Origin: Clostridia bacterium
GTDB taxonomy: Bacteria > Bacillota > Clostridia > Christensenellales > Aristaeellaceae
NCBI GenBank assembly: GCA_017522345.1
Contig: JAFWZN010000112.1
Location: 1-43,928, forward strand
Reading direction: 5' to 3'
Length of the DNA stretch: 43,928 nucleotides
Positions 15,570 to 23,262 of the stretch are shown one piece after another. Numbering within the stretch: the first letter of the stretch is position 1; every line of letters starts with the position of its first letter. A program made the translations under genes and the position numbers. The notes beneath the pieces are model-generated. The model ran no database searches. It was not told the DNA's origin and saw only the letters and a program-made list of their open reading frames with translations.

Positions 15570-16676
15570 TCAGACTTCGCGTAATTTAAGCGCCTCAAAC
15601 ACCGCTTCCTCCATGCCGGAAGAAACATAAGAACTCGAACCGCCGATATCCATTCGGTTGACCATGAGCGTGACCGTCACATCATTCACGGGGTCGATGT
15701 AAAAATGCGTGCCGAATGCGCCCGACCAGCCAAAGGTATTTTGGGACAGCGCGCGAGCGGAAACGCTTCTTCTGTTAAACACGTGCATGCCCAGCCCCCA
15801 CGCGCCGATTTCGGACATGTGGCTTTGGTCGGGAACGGTCATTTGGCAAAGGGTTTCGTCGGTCAGAATTTTCTTTCCCCGCCCGGCCAGCATCTGGACG
15901 AATTTGTCATAATCCGAAAGCGTGCCGAAAAGCCCGGCAGAGCCGGACGGATACGAAAACAAAAACGGACTTTTGATTTCATCCGGCTTATAGGAATCCG
16001 CAAGCGTTCCGCCCGTTCGGTCATAGAGGCGCACAAGCCGTTTTTTCTGATCCTCGTTCGGAAAGAAGGTCGTGTCCGCCATTGAAAGCGGGGCAAAGAA
16101 TTTTTCCTGCAAAAAGGCTTCGAATTTCTTACCGCTTACGACCTCAACCACGCGCCCAAGCACGTCAAACGCTGTCAGCGCGCTGTAGCCCGCCTCCGCG
16201 CCCGGCTGAAAATCAAGGGGGCAGCGCGCAATCGCTTCGGCGCGTTCTTTAAGCGTCATGCCCGACTGAATTTCGTTTACGCCGAAAGACGCGCTGATTT
16301 CGCCGTGTCCCATGCCGCTTCTGTGACGCAGAAGATCTTCAATCGTCACGGGACGATTGAGCTTAACGGACGCAATCCTGCCGTTTTCTTCCCGAACGCC
16401 CACGCAAAGGCCGCTGAATTCCGGAAGATATTTATAGAGCGGATCGGAAATATCGATTTTTCCTTCCTGCACAAGCAGCATAATCGACGCCGCCGCCACG
16501 GGCTTGGACATGGACGCCAGACGAAAAACGCTTTCCTCCCTGACGGGAATTCCGCGCGCTATATCGGCAAATCCCGCGTATTCAAGAGAGACAATTTCGC
16601 CCTTTTTCCGAACCAGTATACTTCCGCCCGCGATGTCGCCGTTTTGAACATAAGCATTCAAGCGATTTAAGATCAT
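15570..16676 (-). CDS. Serine hydrolase, class C beta-lactamase / penicillin-binding-protein fold
   Basis: 368 residues from the ATG at 16676; longer readings run through the promoter and into the divergent gene. FRLASMSKPV gives the S-x-x-K active site (S55, K58). AGYSALTAFDVLG places a tyrosine where Y-x-N usually lies, and FGWSGAFG takes the place of the H/K-x-G box. There is no signal peptide, so it is probably a cytoplasmic esterase, amidase or D-amino-acid peptidase rather than an antibiotic-resistance enzyme. The ribosome site is GGCGGCGGG and not ideal. It heads the operon with the TIM-barrel and UroD-like genes, and its promoter overlaps an operator-like palindrome. Confidence 0.85.
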   Translation of the reverse strand: MILNRLNAYVQNGDIAGGSILVRKKGEIVSLEYAGFADIARGIPVREESVFRLASMSKPVAAASIMLLVQEGKIDISDPLYKYLPEFSGLCVGVREENGRIASVKLNRPVTIEDLLRHRSGMGHGEISASFGVNEIQSGMTLKERAEAIARCPLDFQPGAEAGYSALTAFDVLGRVVEVVSGKKFEAFLQEKFFAPLSMADTTFFPNEDQKKRLVRLYDRTGGTLADSYKPDEIKSPFLFSYPSGSAGLFGTLSDYDKFVQMLAGRGKKILTDETLCQMTVPDQSHMSEIGAWGLGMHVFNRRSVSARALSQNTFGWSGAFGTHFYIDPVNDVTVTLMVNRMDIGGSSSYVSSGMEEAVFEALKLREV

Positions 16677-16697
16677 TCCGTTCAAATTCCCGCCGCC

Positions 16698-16716
16698 TTT
16701 CCTGTTATACAGGAAA
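16698..16716. promoter_or_regulatory. Operator-like 19-bp palindrome
   Basis: TTTCCTGTTATACAGGAAA: perfect 8-bp arms with a 3-bp centre. It begins directly after the -10 box of the minus-strand promoter, so it covers the transcription start, the usual place for a repressor site. Which regulator binds is unknown; none is encoded next door. Confidence 0.65.
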
Positions 16717-16745
16717 ATACTATCACATTTCCTATGTTGAGTCAA
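16717..16745 (-). promoter_or_regulatory. Promoter of the serine hydrolase / TIM-barrel / UroD operon
   Basis: Minus strand: TTGACT (16745-16740), 17 bp, TAGTAT (16722-16717). A second inverted repeat, TCACAT/ATGTGA, brackets the spacer and -35 region (about 16723-16750). Confidence 0.82.
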
Positions 16746-16802
16746 TGTGAAAGCGCATAAAAGAATCTCAGGATTTGCAAACTGCGAAAAGCGCGGATTC
16801 TC

Positions 16803-16832
16803 TTGCAACGGTAACGGGAAACATGCTATACT
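16803..16832 (+). promoter_or_regulatory. Promoter of the GNAT gene
   Basis: TTGCAA (16803-16808), 18 bp, TATACT (16827-16832), 28 bp before the ATG. Confidence 0.65.
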
Positions 16833-16859
16833 TTTCAAAAATGCAAGGAGACGGCACAT

Positions 16860-17414
16860 ATGACGCTTACATACAAATCCATGGAAGACAAATATCTCCT
16901 GCCCGCGCTTGATCTCGTTCAAACGGTCTTTACCGAGCATGAAAACGCAGATGAAGGAAAGCTCGTCAGGCGGCTGGTCGAAGAAATCCGGTCGATGACC
17001 TCCTACATTCCTGCGCTTGAACTGATCGCTGTAAACGAAGAAGACGAGGTCGTCGGCTATGCCATGATGAGCGGCTTTCATCTAAACGGAAATTACAAAG
17101 ACCGCCTTCTTCTTTTATCGCCCGTTTGCGTAAAGACCGCGCTCCAGCGGCGGCACATTTCGAAAAACTTACTCGAATACGGCTTTAAAAGGGCGACGGA
17201 AGCGGGCTATGAAGCCGTCATTGTCGAGGGTAACCCCGCTAATTATCGTTCGCGCGGCTTTGTCACATCCGCCGACCACGGAATTCTGCCCGGAAAAACC
17301 GTTCACCTTCCGGCGATTGAATGCCTGATGGTAAAACCGCTCAAGGAGGGCGCGCTTCAAAGCATCAAGGGCGAAGTCGAATACTCCGATTACAAAGTTC
17401 TGACGGAATCCTGA
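16860..17414 (+). CDS. GNAT family N-acetyltransferase
   Basis: 184 residues. The GNAT core is visible: LIAVNEEDEVVGYAMMSGF (strands 2-3), LLLLSPVCVKTALQRRHISKNLLEYGFKRA (strand 4 and the acetyl-CoA loop), and VIVEGNPANYRSRGF (strand 5 and the tyrosine region). It matches the group sometimes listed as predicted N-acetyltransferase YhbS-like. The usual R-x-x-G-x-G pyrophosphate loop is altered to RRHIS, so CoA binding may differ. AAGGAG precedes the ATG. A single-gene unit reading away from the beta-lactamase-like operon. Substrate unknown. Confidence 0.85.
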   Translation: MTLTYKSMEDKYLLPALDLVQTVFTEHENADEGKLVRRLVEEIRSMTSYIPALELIAVNEEDEVVGYAMMSGFHLNGNYKDRLLLLSPVCVKTALQRRHISKNLLEYGFKRATEAGYEAVIVEGNPANYRSRGFVTSADHGILPGKTVHLPAIECLMVKPLKEGALQSIKGEVEYSDYKVLTES

Positions 17415-17474
17415 GGAAAGCATCCCTGCGCGTTTCAAATAGGTTGATTTCTCGATATTGATTTGAAAAGTCGG

Positions 17475-17502
17475 TTGACTTTATCAAAAAACGGTGTATA
17501 AT
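17475..17502 (+). promoter_or_regulatory. Promoter of the ArAE-like gene
   Basis: TTGACT (17475-17480), 16 bp, TATAAT (17497-17502). Confidence 0.8.
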
Positions 17503-17540
17503 TCTGCCCGTTGTCATTACAAAAGGAGAGAAATCAGCCT

Positions 17541-18083
17541 ATGAATATCCAACAGCCGCTTTCCCGAATGCACATCGGCATGCGCAATGTGAAGACCGCT
17601 TTTGCCGCAACGCTGGTCGCGCTTGTATACCTTTTCTTCGATCGCAATCCCGCCTTCGCCTGCATCGGCGCGGTGTTCGGAATGGGCTATGACATGAGCT
17701 CTTCCTGGCTCTACGGCGGAAACCGCCTCTTCGGCACCATTTTCGGCGGCCTGATCGGCATGGCGCTTTTCAGCCTCTACATTCAGGTGTATCCTGAGGG
17801 CGGATTTGAGCCCCTTATGCTCCTTCTTCTGTTTGTGGGCGTCATTCTTCTGGTGCTTGTAAGCGTCGTCTTCAACTGGCCGGGCGCGATTCAGCCGGGC
17901 GGCGTAATGCTGTGCATTCTTCTTTTCAATCAGCCCGTCGATACCTACATTCCCTATTCCTTAAACCGCATTTTCGACACCGGCGTCGGCGTGGTTTTTG
18001 CCATGCTCGTAAATTTCCTTCTGCCCAGAGAGCGCATCATCCGCTTTATGGACAAAATCCACATGCCGCACAGAAATCTCTAA
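17541..18083 (+). CDS. Aromatic acid exporter (ArAE/FUSC)-like membrane protein
   Basis: 180 residues from the ATG at 17541. AAGGAGAG lies about ten bases upstream; a TTG at 17511 would coincide with the transcription start and is rejected. The opening HIGMRNVKTAFAATLVALVYLF and the FGGLIGMALFSLYI helix resemble the N-terminal membrane half of the aromatic acid exporter / FUSC family. About five membrane helices are present. Full exporters carry a further cytoplasmic or second membrane domain that is absent here, so this is the short single-domain form. A hairpin terminator follows. Confidence 0.75.
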   Translation: MNIQQPLSRMHIGMRNVKTAFAATLVALVYLFFDRNPAFACIGAVFGMGYDMSSSWLYGGNRLFGTIFGGLIGMALFSLYIQVYPEGGFEPLMLLLLFVGVILLVLVSVVFNWPGAIQPGGVMLCILLFNQPVDTYIPYSLNRIFDTGVGVVFAMLVNFLLPRERIIRFMDKIHMPHRNL

Positions 18084-18092
18084 AATGTTTTG

Positions 18093-18120
18093 CCGTCTTC
18101 CGATCGGAAGGCGGTTTTTT
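18093..18120 (+). terminator. Hairpin terminator
   Basis: CCGTCTTCC/GGAAGGCGG stem (18093-18101, 18106-18114) followed by six T. The T run ends at the -35 box of the next promoter. Confidence 0.88.
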
Positions 18121-18121
18121 C

Positions 18122-18150
18122 TTGACGGAAAATTACGCATGTGGTATCAT
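18122..18150 (+). promoter_or_regulatory. Promoter of the glycyl radical enzyme gene
   Basis: TTGACG (18122-18127), 17 bp, TATCAT (18145-18150). Transcription should begin near 18157, so an ATG at 18159 is an unlikely start. Confidence 0.78.
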
Positions 18151-18179
18151 CGTGATAGATGCATAAGGGAGGCGATACC

Positions 18180-20171
18180 GTGGAAAAGCTTTATGACAAA
18201 CTGCGCGCCATGGACGAATATTACGCAGCGGAATTAATCATGAATCTGGATCGTTCGCCGCTTTACAGATATTCGAAGGCGGTGGCGGAGTACCTCAAAA
18301 ACGCGCCGCTCACGCCCTACGGCGGAGGAAAGCTGTATCCGTCGGGGCGAAACATCAACATGTCCGAAAAGGCTGCTCACATTGCCGTGCGCCCGGAATA
18401 CTCCTATACCACATATGTCAACATGCCTTTGCTTAAGGAAAAATGCCCGGAAGCCGCCGAATTCATGGAAAAAGAGCATTTCGGCCGCGTTGCGCCCATT
18501 GAAACGCCTCACACCGTCGGCGGCGCGGGCTACACGCATTCCTTCATCAATTTCAGACGCATTTTAAAAGAAGGCCTCGTTCGGTACGAGCAGCGCGTCC
18601 GTGCGCTGCCGGACGGCGATTTCAAAGACGCAATGCTCGTTCTTTTAGACGGCATCGAAGCTTTCCGCCAAAGATGCATTGCGCATCTGACAGAAGTAAA
18701 CGCCGATCCTGCGCTCATCGACGCGCTTTCACGCGTTCCCGTTCAGCCGGTTCAAAACATCTATGAAGCGCTGGTCGCGTGGAACTTTGTGTATTACATT
18801 GATGGCTGCGACGACATCGGCGGCCTTGACAGGGGGCTGTATCCCTACTGGAAGGGCGAGGACATCCGCCCGATTCTGCGCGAGATGTACCAAAATATCG
18901 ACGTAAACGACGCGTGGAGCATGCCGCTCGGGCCCGACCACAACGAGCTCACCGTCCAATTGATCGACGCTTCCCACTCGATCCGCCGACCGAGCATTCA
19001 GCTGCTTGTGACCGACGACATGCCCGAGGAGGTCTGGCAGGCGGCCTATCGCTCCCTTGCGTCGAGCTGCGGACAGCCCGCCTTCTATAATTGGAAGCTT
19101 TTTAAGCGCGAGATCAATCAAAGGCTTCCCGAGGTCACGGAAAGCGATCTTAAATACATCGCCTTCGGCGGCTGCACCGAAACCATGATCGAGGGCCTTT
19201 CCAATGTCGGTTCGGACGACGCAGGCATCAACACCGCGCTCATTTTCGACCGTTTCATGCGCGACCACCTGTCCGATTACGATGCTTTCGAATCCTTTTT
19301 AGACGGATATCTCGCCGAATGCGAAAAAGTGATCGCCGAAACCTGCGAAATTCTCGAAAAATACCGAAAAACCCGCGCCGATTTCCGTCCCCAACCCGTG
19401 CGCACGCTGTTCATCGACGATTGCATCGACAAAATGCTGGACTTCAACGCGGGCGGCGCAAGATACAACTGGAGCGTCATGAACGTGGCCGGCCTCATAA
19501 ACGTCATCGATTCCATGATCCCGATCAAGCGGCTGATTTTCGAAGAAAAAACCTATGCGCCCAAAGCGTTTCTGGAAAAACTCGATGCGCGCGACCCCGT
19601 TTTCCTCACGCAATGCGCGCGCCTTCCCAAGCATGGAAACGACGACCCCGAGGTAAACGAAATCGCCTCCGCCCTTTCAAAGCGCATCTACGGCGAATTT
19701 GAAAAGCATTCCTGCACGCCCGGCGGCAGGTATTTCGCAGTATCAAATCAGTTTACCACATACGAAATCGCCGGCTTTGGCGTGAACGCCACCCCGGACG
19801 GACGCGACAAGGGCGCGCCCCTGTGCGACTCCTGCGGCGCGGTCTACGGCCGCGACAAAGAAGGCCCGACGGCGATGCTTTCAAGCGTAGCAAACCTGAA
19901 CCTTCACAAGGTTCTGGGAACCCCCGTCACCAACATACGGATTTCGAGGAAAAACCTTCCCACCCTCCTAAAGCCTCTGGTCAAGGGCTTCTTCGAAATG
20001 GGCGGCATGCAATTGCAGGTCACAAGCGCCTCCAAGGAAGAGCTTCTGGACGCCCTTAAATACCCCGAAAAACACGAACACCTGATTGTCAGAATCGGCG
20101 GCTTCGCCGAATACTTCAACCGCCTGTCCCCCGCCCTCAAACAAACCGTCATCGAGCGAACGGAATACTGA
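18180..20171 (+). CDS. Glycyl radical enzyme, pyruvate formate-lyase-like, divergent
   Basis: 663 residues from a GTG at 18180, with AGGGAGG seven bases upstream. Glycyl radical enzymes carry out difficult anaerobic cleavages through a backbone glycine radical and a thiyl radical. Visible: FGGCTETMIEG with the thiyl cysteine C332 and the paired acid E334 (canonical form G-C-V-E-P), ARYNWSVMNVAGLINVIDS in the C-terminal half, and the C-terminal radical loop VRIGGFAEYF, where G641 would hold the radical 22 residues from the end (canonical R-V-x-G-Y-x-x-x-F). It is about 100-200 residues shorter than PFL, diol dehydratase or choline lyase. No radical-SAM activase is in the window, so activation must come from elsewhere. 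Substrate unknown; it is not PFL itself. Confidence 0.85.
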   Translation: MEKLYDKLRAMDEYYAAELIMNLDRSPLYRYSKAVAEYLKNAPLTPYGGGKLYPSGRNINMSEKAAHIAVRPEYSYTTYVNMPLLKEKCPEAAEFMEKEHFGRVAPIETPHTVGGAGYTHSFINFRRILKEGLVRYEQRVRALPDGDFKDAMLVLLDGIEAFRQRCIAHLTEVNADPALIDALSRVPVQPVQNIYEALVAWNFVYYIDGCDDIGGLDRGLYPYWKGEDIRPILREMYQNIDVNDAWSMPLGPDHNELTVQLIDASHSIRRPSIQLLVTDDMPEEVWQAAYRSLASSCGQPAFYNWKLFKREINQRLPEVTESDLKYIAFGGCTETMIEGLSNVGSDDAGINTALIFDRFMRDHLSDYDAFESFLDGYLAECEKVIAETCEILEKYRKTRADFRPQPVRTLFIDDCIDKMLDFNAGGARYNWSVMNVAGLINVIDSMIPIKRLIFEEKTYAPKAFLEKLDARDPVFLTQCARLPKHGNDDPEVNEIASALSKRIYGEFEKHSCTPGGRYFAVSNQFTTYEIAGFGVNATPDGRDKGAPLCDSCGAVYGRDKEGPTAMLSSVANLNLHKVLGTPVTNIRISRKNLPTLLKPLVKGFFEMGGMQLQVTSASKEELLDALKYPEKHEHLIVRIGGFAEYFNRLSPALKQTVIERTEY

Positions 20172-20183
20172 CAAGCATTTATC

Positions 20184-20230
20184 AAATCCGCCTTAAAACA
20201 GTAAATGCTGCTGTTTTAAGGCGGATTTTT
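20184..20230 (+). terminator. Strong hairpin terminator
   Basis: Perfect 18-bp arms (20184-20201 and 20211-20228, core CCGCCTTAAAACAG) around a 9-nt loop, running into T. It isolates the glycyl radical enzyme as a single-gene unit. Confidence 0.93.
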
Positions 20231-20343
20231 TCTGCTCGATTTTTCGCCGCGCGTTTTTGCTTATCGCCTTTCGGAATCGGAATTCAAAATCATCATCCGG
20301 GCGTGATATACTCTTCTTATCTAAAAAGAAGGGAGCGTATGCT

Positions 20344-21063
20344 ATGAAATTTGATCATGTTTTTTCCGGAAAAAAGCCCGTAATCGGCATGCTTCATCTA
20401 TTGGGCGATGCGAAGATGAGCGCGCTTGAAAGAGCCAAAAAGGAAATTGAAATCTACTTGGCGGAGGGCGTGGACGCTTTCCTCGTGGAGAACTACTTTG
20501 GCTCGGCATACGACTGCAAGACGGTGCTTAAGTGGCTTTATGACAATATGCCCGATGCGCTTTACGGCGTAAATATTCTGGGCGACACGCAGACCGCGTT
20601 TACGCTTGCAGCTCAGTATAAAGCAAAGTTTATCCAAATCGATTCCGTGTGCGGCCATCTGCGTCCGAAGGAAGACGAGGCTTACGCGAAGGCGCTGAAT
20701 ACCCTCCGCGCTCAAACGGATGTATGCGTGCTAGGCGGAGTAAGATTCAAATATCAGCCCGTGCGCTCCGGAAGAACGCTTGAAGAGGATTTAAAACTCG
20801 GTATGAATCGCTGCGACTGCGTGGTTGTAACCGGCGCAGGCACGGGCATGGAGACGCCGGAGGATAAGATTCTCTCTTTCCGCGAAACGCTTCCAGACTT
20901 TCCCATCATCACCGGCGCAGGCGTGACCCGTGAAACGGTCAGACGCACGATGACGATTTCCGACGGCGTGATTGTCGGAAGCTATTTTAAGGACGGACAC
21001 CGCGATTTCGGCGAGCTGAATCCCGGTTTCGTTCGCGCTTTCATGAAGGAAGCGTCCAGGTAA
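20344..21063 (+). CDS. BtpA/SgcQ family TIM-barrel protein
   Basis: 239 residues from the ATG at 20344, with GGGAG upstream; a longer reading to 20257 lacks a ribosome site and crosses a probable TATACT -10 box at 20307-20312. Family motifs include PVIGMLHLLGD at the start, VDAFLVENYFG, and VVTGAGTGMETP and IVGSYFKDGH toward the end. BtpA is linked to photosystem I assembly in cyanobacteria; in other bacteria SgcQ-like proteins sit in sugar or nucleoside operons and are thought to be phosphate-binding barrels. No phototrophy genes are present, so a sugar-phosphate or nucleoside role is more likely here. No clear operon partner. Confidence 0.85.
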   Translation: MKFDHVFSGKKPVIGMLHLLGDAKMSALERAKKEIEIYLAEGVDAFLVENYFGSAYDCKTVLKWLYDNMPDALYGVNILGDTQTAFTLAAQYKAKFIQIDSVCGHLRPKEDEAYAKALNTLRAQTDVCVLGGVRFKYQPVRSGRTLEEDLKLGMNRCDCVVVTGAGTGMETPEDKILSFRETLPDFPIITGAGVTRETVRRTMTISDGVIVGSYFKDGHRDFGELNPGFVRAFMKEASR

Positions 21064-21116
21064 TTTCCCCGCGCTTATATGCTCCGTGAACACAATAAAT
21101 CCTATCCTTTATACGC

Positions 21117-21146
21117 TTGAACGCTTTACATCCCGTATGATACAAT
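21117..21146 (+). promoter_or_regulatory. Candidate promoter of the DMT transporter gene
   Basis: TTGAAC (21117-21122), 18 bp, TACAAT (21141-21146). An inverted repeat CCCGTAT (21132-21138) / ATACGGG (21161-21167) spans from the -10 region to the ribosome site. Confidence 0.55.
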
Positions 21147-21178
21147 AACGGTATATCAAAATACGGGAGGCGCGCACA

Positions 21179-22030
21179 TTGCTTCATTATTTGATTCTTT
21201 TTGCTCTTCCTTTTGTCAGCATCATTCAGAGCATTGCGCAAAAGCAGTACAACCTGAAAAGCAAAAACCCGAACGCCGGGCTTTTTTCGGCGGTCACGTC
21301 TTTGATTGCGCTTTTCTTTTTTGTGATCACTTCGGGGTTCAAGCTTTCCTTTACTTTAAAGCTCATCCCCTATGCGCTGGTGTTCGGCGTATGCTATGCC
21401 TCCGCGTGGGTGGGCACGCTCGAGGCCGTCCGCCACGGCACGATCACGCTGACCAACATGATCATTTCCTGTTCGCTCGTCATTCCGACCGCTTACGGCA
21501 TCATCCGCGGCGAAACCGTGACGGCGGTCACCGTCGTCGGCATGGCGCTTCTGTTCGGCTCCATCGCGCTTGTGAACCTGAAATTCGATCAGAAAAACGC
21601 CTTCTCTGTAAAATGGTTTATTTGGGTCATGATTGCGTTTTTCGGAAACGGCCTTTGCTCCGCCTCTCAAAACATGCACAAAATTCACCTGGGCGACAGC
21701 TACGGCCACGAATTCATGATTATCGCGCTGATCTGCGCGACGATTCTTCTGTTTGCTTACGTGCTTTTGACTTCCAAAAACCTGAAAGCGGAAATACGCG
21801 TATGTCTTCCCTACACGCTTTTAAACGGAACGACAAACGCGTGCTTAAATCTCCTCATGCTGGTGATCATCGGAAATCTTCCGAATATCGTCCTCTACCC
21901 TACCTTTTCCGCGCTTTCGATGCTCTTTTCCTTCCTTCTGGGCTTTATCGTCTACAAGGAGCGCTTCACCGTGTATCAGTACGTTGGATACGCCATGGGC
22001 GTTGCGTCGATTGTGCTTTTAAATCTGTAA
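21179..22030 (+). CDS. DMT superfamily (EamA-like) transporter
   Basis: 283 residues with about ten membrane helices in two repeats, the pattern of drug/metabolite transporters. The first half carries SAWVGTLEAVRHGTITLTNMIISCSLVIPTAYG, the second NIVLYPTFSALSMLFSFLLGFIVYKERF; the terminal YKERF box is typical of EamA proteins. The start is a TTG at 21179 with a strong GGGAGG eight bases upstream; no ATG in frame is better placed. Moves a small metabolite such as an amino acid or sugar derivative, not identifiable. Single-gene unit with its own terminator. Confidence 0.87.
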   Translation: MLHYLILFALPFVSIIQSIAQKQYNLKSKNPNAGLFSAVTSLIALFFFVITSGFKLSFTLKLIPYALVFGVCYASAWVGTLEAVRHGTITLTNMIISCSLVIPTAYGIIRGETVTAVTVVGMALLFGSIALVNLKFDQKNAFSVKWFIWVMIAFFGNGLCSASQNMHKIHLGDSYGHEFMIIALICATILLFAYVLLTSKNLKAEIRVCLPYTLLNGTTNACLNLLMLVIIGNLPNIVLYPTFSALSMLFSFLLGFIVYKERFTVYQYVGYAMGVASIVLLNL

Positions 22031-22035
22031 GAAAC

Positions 22036-22065
22036 GGGGCTGTTGCACAACAGCCCCAATTTTTT
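22036..22065 (+). terminator. Hairpin terminator of the DMT gene
   Basis: GGGGCTGTT (22036-22044) pairs with AACAGCCCC (22049-22057), followed by six T. The T run touches the stop codon of the convergent GH113-like gene. Confidence 0.88.
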
Positions 22066-23026
22066 ATTCTCTTTCCTTTTTATACCACTCCCGAAGAAGG
22101 CCTTCCGTTTTCTTTCCGACGACGGAAAAGCCCATTTCGGGCTGTCTCTCAGGAAGATAGGTGTACCAGTCCCACCAGAAAAAGCCCGCAAACCATTTTT
22201 CATCCCACATGGCCTTCATGCAGCTTTCGTAAAAATTGGACTGTTCGTCCTCATCATACGGAAATTCCCTGTGGCTGAAATCGTAGGGCATCTGCGCGCA
22301 GCCCTTTGCGCTTCTGCAGCCGATTTCCATAAAGATGATCTGCTTTCCGCCGTTGTCTTCGGAAAGCTTTTTGAGGCGCCCCTTCTGCTTTTCCCACTCG
22401 GACAGCATGTTTTCCATGCTGTCGCCCGGTATCTTTCCGACGCCGTAATAGGCGGATGTGCCGATATAATCGACCGCATCCCACCATTTCACGCCGAACT
22501 CCTTTCCGTGATTGGTGTTGTAAACGAGCGGGCCGTGGTAAATCTTTCTGACCTCCTCGATCGCATGTCTCCAGTGCGCCTCCTGCGGCTCGGTTCCGAG
22601 CATTTCACAGCCCACGCAAAACATTTCGCACTTCGTGTCCTGCGCGATTTCCGCATAGTGACACAAAAACGCGGTGTAGCAGTCGAACCACTCCTGCCAG
22701 TAATCCTTTTTGCCGGTTTCGCGCTCCGGGAATGCAATGTGCGCGCGCCAAACGCCGTCCATGCAGTTGATCATCGGCTTCATACACACCTTAAGTCCCT
22801 GCCCGTGAAGCCTGTTCACCGCGACATACACATCCTTGTCCGTCACGGTATAGCGGTAATCGGGGCGAATGATCGTGGAGGAAAACGAATCCTGGTGAAT
22901 GACGAACGCAAGCGCCGCCCAGTCGCCGCCGAGCTGAGACAGTCTTTCCATAGAAAGCGCGGCCTCGCCCGTTTGGTACATACCCTTTCTCCCGTCAAAG
23001 CCGTAGGTAAAACCCTTGATAAACAT
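22064..23026 (-). CDS. GH113-like glycoside hydrolase (beta-mannanase type)
   Basis: 320 residues, no signal peptide. The clan GH-A signatures fit family GH113: KGFTYGFDGRKG at the start, MFCVGCEML with acid/base E141, and QIIFMEIGCRS with nucleophile E234, followed by GFFWWDWYTY. The 93-residue spacing between glutamates is as expected for this barrel. Characterised GH113 enzymes hydrolyse beta-mannan or manno-oligosaccharides. Cytoplasmic location suggests short imported substrates. GGAAGGAAC precedes the ATG at 23026. A single-gene unit between a DMT transporter and a small-protein gene; no transporter of mannan sugars is obvious. Confidence 0.82.
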   Translation of the reverse strand: MFIKGFTYGFDGRKGMYQTGEAALSMERLSQLGGDWAALAFVIHQDSFSSTIIRPDYRYTVTDKDVYVAVNRLHGQGLKVCMKPMINCMDGVWRAHIAFPERETGKKDYWQEWFDCYTAFLCHYAEIAQDTKCEMFCVGCEMLGTEPQEAHWRHAIEEVRKIYHGPLVYNTNHGKEFGVKWWDAVDYIGTSAYYGVGKIPGDSMENMLSEWEKQKGRLKKLSEDNGGKQIIFMEIGCRSAKGCAQMPYDFSHREFPYDEDEQSNFYESCMKAMWDEKWFAGFFWWDWYTYLPERQPEMGFSVVGKKTEGLLREWYKKERE

Positions 23027-23078
23027 ATCCGTTCCTTCCCGCTCGAAAACGCATTCAAAGCATTTATTTTCTTATATC

Positions 23079-23106
23079 ATTGTAGCAGATTTAAGCGAAA
23101 AATCAA
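23079..23106 (-). promoter_or_regulatory. Promoter of the GH113-like gene
   Basis: Minus strand: TTGATT (23106-23101), 16 bp, TACAAT (23084-23079). Confidence 0.65.
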
Positions 23107-23154
23107 GACGAAAACATTTGATATAATCTTATATGAATCTTTCGAAAAGATGGA

Positions 23155-23183
23155 TTGCCAACGGCGTAAATGTGTGGTAAAAT
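23155..23183 (+). promoter_or_regulatory. Promoter of the 77-residue protein gene
   Basis: TTGCCA (23155-23160), 17 bp, TAAAAT (23178-23183). It is divergent from the GH113-like promoter. Confidence 0.65.
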
Positions 23184-23185
23184 AG

Positions 23186-23242
23186 GCATCTGCTTTGAAG
23201 GCAGGTGCGTACACGCGCACATCATCCCGCAGAAACGCTGCG
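23186..23242 (+). other. Hairpin-rich 5' leader
   Basis: Three short stems lie between promoter and gene: GCATCTGC/GCAGGTGC (23186-23208), GTGCG/CGCAC (23205-23220, exclusive with the first) and CGCAG/CTGCG (23228-23242). The overlap of the first two allows alternative pairing. No known riboswitch consensus is recognised and there is no terminator T run. Confidence 0.4.
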
Positions 23243-23262
23243 AAAAAGGAAAGGGAACACCC

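Noticed and set aside
18180..20171. Plain pyruvate formate-lyase
   Set aside because: Too short, GCTET instead of the PFL double-cysteine site, and no activase or formate transporter next to it.
20344..21063. Photosystem assembly factor BtpA
   Set aside because: Family match only; no phototrophy genes and the organism appears to be an anaerobic Clostridia member.
22043..23185. 380-codon open frame opposite the GH113-like gene
   Set aside because: Antisense shadow of a gene with clear catalytic motifs; no ribosome site and no recognisable domain.
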